A stretch of DNA of 64,000 bases from Marsupella aquatica (Eukaryota; Marchantiophyta): assembly GCA_973895155.1 (NCBI GenBank), contig OZ316897.1:15438001-15502000 (forward strand). Direction: 5' to 3'. The notes under the pieces were generated by a model. The model saw only the letters and a list, made by a program, of their open reading frames with translations, was not told the origin of the DNA and did not search any database. Below are positions 60,601 through 64,000 of the stretch, piece by piece. The position numbers and the translations under genes are program-made. Position 1 is the first letter of the stretch. Every line of letters starts with the position of its first letter.

Positions 60601-62321
60601 AGGCCCATAACGTACACTGATGTAAATTGTACATTTCCCAACATGAGGTTAGTATTACACTCGATATATTGCATGCGTGCAGCCTCGACAAAGCTACAGG
60701 AACGCCTGAATATATATGGCTGTGCTCTAAGCGAAATCAATTCTGGACAATATAGGACTTGTTTTAGTGCCGAGGCAAAGAGATCTAGGCAAAGAGATCT
60801 GAGTCTTCCAATTCAACAAACAACCCAATTGCATGTTGGCAGCAGGGACTCTCCTGCCATTGTATATATGGCCCGCTTAATTCCACGGAGGGACATGATA
60901 GGCTCCAGATCAGTGTACTATCTTTGATATGATGATGAGGGCGTCCTTACACATCAAAAAGGAGCAGCCAGATAGGTAGAAAGAACAACACTCAATGATC
61001 TAACCTTTGGGCACATGCCATGTGACACAGTACAGCGGCTGCTGATGGTGTGGCGTTTTGATGTGGATTTACCAGAAAGGGAAGAGGAGACAGACAACAA
61101 ACATTATTTGCAATGTAGACTACCGTCATACTGTCTGCAGTGTGGATCTAAACGTACTTGGCCTGTCGGGGGTCCAGGCAAAGTATATCATTAATAGGCC
61201 TCTTTTGTTCTACAGTAGGCCGTGCCTGGGCATGGAAAGTATTTCACCCTACCATGGCTGGAATTCAACCTATTAATGATCAGGGTCCGTGTTCGACTGT
61301 ACTGTATCAAGGTTGGTCTTCTGCTCTTTCAAGATATATCCGACCATTTGGTAAGGGTGGCTGGATACTCCTTAGGTTGAATTGTTGGTCGCCTTGGAGC
61401 CATCCTAACTTTAAATTTTTTATTTTTAAAAGGCAAAAGGAACCCAGCCAAGGAAAGCAATTTGCACGTACGTACAGCTATCCTTAAGACCTCGACCGAA
61501 TCCAGTTCCAAACTGTAAGGGAGTACTGGTCTGTGTTACTCTCCAATCACAGTCAAAAATCTCAAGGGTACCAACAGTTGAATTGAAAAGGCAGAAACTT
61601 TGTTAGAGAAACGAATTAAATGAGCTTCAGCGTGTCTTAAGGAAGATAACGTGTATACTAGGGCTTTCTCTTTATAACTACCTCAGAAGTGGATCGATGG
61701 AGGGCTCGATTGAATCCTTCGAAAATGAGATGCCGTTGTATATATAGTCTTTTGTTGCAAGGCGCCTACAACCCCTCGCCTCCCAGCCGACGGAGCGTTA
61801 TACGTAACTCACTCAGAGAATTTCGTGCAACACACACTTGCTGTCTTGATTTATTTAAAATTTAAAATTCAATGTATATAAAGCGCTTATAATTACTTGA
61901 CTCTGATCCCGTGTCAAATATAACTCTAGCTAGCTCATATAATTTTGACGACTGGTGTTCAACAACATAGGAAAGACTAGCTAATTGAAAGTCATGCACA
62001 ATACACACATGTCCAAGATAGTGTTCATCTCTGGAGATTGTCACAAACACCTTACGAAAATTGATGATATATCTAACAATATGGTTTGGAATAGATTATA
62101 GTGGATTGTAATTACTTTACTGAGAACTATGATAAATAAATCGTATACAAATACCGTACAGTTACTACGTACCAGTTTACGTACTAGTACCCTTTAAGAA
62201 CTCGTTGGTGGGTGATGCTCGTGATCCGGAACCCTTCGGTGTATATTGCACACAGCACACGCAATCTTAGTAAAGAGGCTCGTACTATGTCCAGCGTGGG
62301 TCAATCAAGATCTACCATGTA

Positions 62322-62343
62322 TTTCGTTATCATGATAACGAAA
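62322..62343. repeat. 22-bp perfect palindrome
   Basis: TTTCGTTATCA is followed directly by its reverse complement, with no spacer. Confidence 0.95.
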
Positions 62344-64000
62344 GAAATCTTGGGGGAACAGAATCTGGTGATCCCATGATTTACGTTCGTACCAGTAAAC
62401 TACTCAGATTTTGTCGAGTCTCAGGAGCAAAATCTAGGCCTATCCCGAACCCAGACTCGAAGCAGCGAGTATGTCGTACCAAGCTCACTCTGGGAGTGGC
62501 TAAAGTATACATGTACGGATATCTGAACAGATTAGGAAAATTCAGGGCAGTCAGGATACATCTCAACTTCTTTGCTTTTGCTTTCTTTTGCATTTAATCT
62601 CGAGGGAATGCAAACTTAAAACTCAGTTGCTTCATTCAGTGTACTTTGAAAAGACAGTGTTAGCATAACTTCCTGAACGTTCTAATTTAGGCTCGCCTTG
62701 CCTTTAACTTGCTCGTTTACTTTGCAGCTATTTTCTAGACATGGGTGCCGCTTGACTGCATGCTCTCAATTCTAAATGAATTCCCAAAGTAGAATTCTAA
62801 TTAGCAAGACAGCATCACTTGCTGCAGCCTTTAATTTGCATGGGAAAAAAAGTTGCAGTCTTGTTTGCTTTTTTGTTTTTGTGGTGGAGGAAAAGACACG
62901 GAAACCACGTCCGGGTGATAGGGCCGTCAACAGGACTGTTTTGTTTAATTTTCTTTGAAACTACTTTGTCAATTGCTAGAACATGCATACCACGCAGATT
63001 TGCCAATTGCTACTACATGCATAACACGCAGAGTTCACATCGAGATATAATAAGACCAACTTGCACTGATAGCTAGATAACCGTACGTTAATGACGGAAA
63101 ATTCGTTATGTTGATTCACAACGGCAACAGAAGCGGCTTGGTTCCAACCAAAACAATACTGAAACACCGGAGGCTACCAAGAAAAAGGGCCATGATCTCA
63201 ATCTAGCTCATTGGGTTAAGTTTCTTCTTGGGCTCGCTAGGAAACTCTACCTTGCATATCAATATATACCTCAGAACTAGCTACCTGACTTCGAACTTGG
63301 ACGATTAGATTTAGTAGCACTAACGGCCAGGTTCGCTCAGATAAATTGAGACTCAAGAAACCTGATCATAATGTAGTCACTCATTTCTAAACTTCTGATT
63401 TTTGACCAAGAAGTCAACTGAGATTTTAGCAAGTTGGATGGTATTATTTCGTTACAGCCGGCTGAAGACCAGGTGAAGGCTGTACTGAATCGTCTTCGTA
63501 TCAAAGAGTGAACTCAAAGAAAACTAAAAAATGCAACCAGAACAGGCGGACTTTTCATAACTAGGAAAGTGAGTACTCAATGTGGGAAAAGGGATCGGAG
63601 GACCAAAACGCTGTATACGTACTAATTGTCGCGCCTTTGAGTACGTGTCTACACCTGAGCGCACAAGCCCTTGGCAAGTTGCGGTCATAAATTTGATATG
63701 GTGGTCAACAACTCTATTAAAATGCGGTATAGATTATGTTGCGATAGCTAGTGAACAAGGGTGTTGCATTCCGTACGAATTCTCCTATATACTGGCCTGC
63801 TTTTGTCCATATTGACTTAGTTATATAATATTGCTGCTATAGGCTCAATTCTCTCACAGTGCCTTGGCTCGAAACTTGATTCTTTCACAGGCACCACGAC
63901 ATCCTCAATGAGGGATAAAATTTTCCTGACTGTTCATATATGTACTAACCATTCACACCAGCAAGGTACATTTTGGTGAAAGTTGTAGTCCTTACAATGT

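Larger units (their letters stand above)
56062..64000. other. Right-hand region without supportable genes
   Basis: Eight kilobases with no family-like ORF on either strand. The longest ORF, 158 codons at 60451-60927, shows no domain or composition signature. I saw no linked exon chain, tRNA or rRNA. Local repeats at 56399 and 57462 and a palindrome at 62322 are listed separately. Genes with only short exons of unfamiliar families could be missed. Confidence 0.6.

Noticed and set aside
60451-60927. 158-codon plus-strand ORF
   Set aside because: No domain, signal, composition bias or linked exon. Length is compatible with chance in 8 kb of gene-free DNA.

Overview
The window is nuclear DNA of a land plant. 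The evidence is spliced genes with GT-AG introns of roughly 80-550 bp, a 1115-residue UBP12/13-type deubiquitinase and a 726-residue MCM5 that match the plant proteins nearly end to end, a Ty1/copia retrotransposon primed by initiator tRNA-Met, and CCCTAAA repeats. Gene density is about one per 12 kb. The compact introns and the BTB-SPRY gene would fit a non-seed plant (bryophyte-like), but I cannot name the species and that placement is an inference.

Layout, left to right. (1) 221-1731, minus strand: the first four exons of a TatD-type metal-dependent hydrolase whose 3' part lies at or beyond the left edge. (2) 4978-6594, plus: an intronless BTB/POZ-BACK-SPRY gene, probably a CUL3 substrate adaptor. 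(3) 12717-15623, plus: an intronless 968-codon ORF of unknown family, rich in Ser, Pro and Cys, with a C-terminal module that looks internally duplicated. (4) 19224-25598, plus: complete MCM5, 18 exons, with E2F-type sites about 0.9-1 kb upstream of the ATG. (5) 33903-43064, plus: complete UBP12/UBP13 (USP7 family), 32 exons. (6) 46.9-56.1 kb: a repeat-rich block holding a decayed copia element on the minus strand with one LTR, a second decayed copia fragment split by an oppositely oriented solo LTR with a 5-bp target duplication, and three direct copies of a roughly 290-bp repeat. (7) 56.1-64.0 kb: no supportable gene, only local tandem repeats.

The main observation is that the stretches just upstream of MCM5 (about 18758-19180) and of UBP12 (about 33288-33755) are homologous over several hundred bases, although the two genes are unrelated. 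A duplicated promoter or 5' leader therefore seems to drive a replication gene and a deubiquitinase gene 14.5 kb apart. In addition, the first coding exon of UBP12 with its splice donor occurs twice, at 33034 and 33903, on either side of that leader. This suggests alternative promoters giving nearly identical N-termini. Purine-rich and GGA-rich DNA surrounds the UBP12 start region.

Exon boundaries were read by eye from splice signals, frame continuity and remembered family sequence. No alignment, expression data or database search was available.
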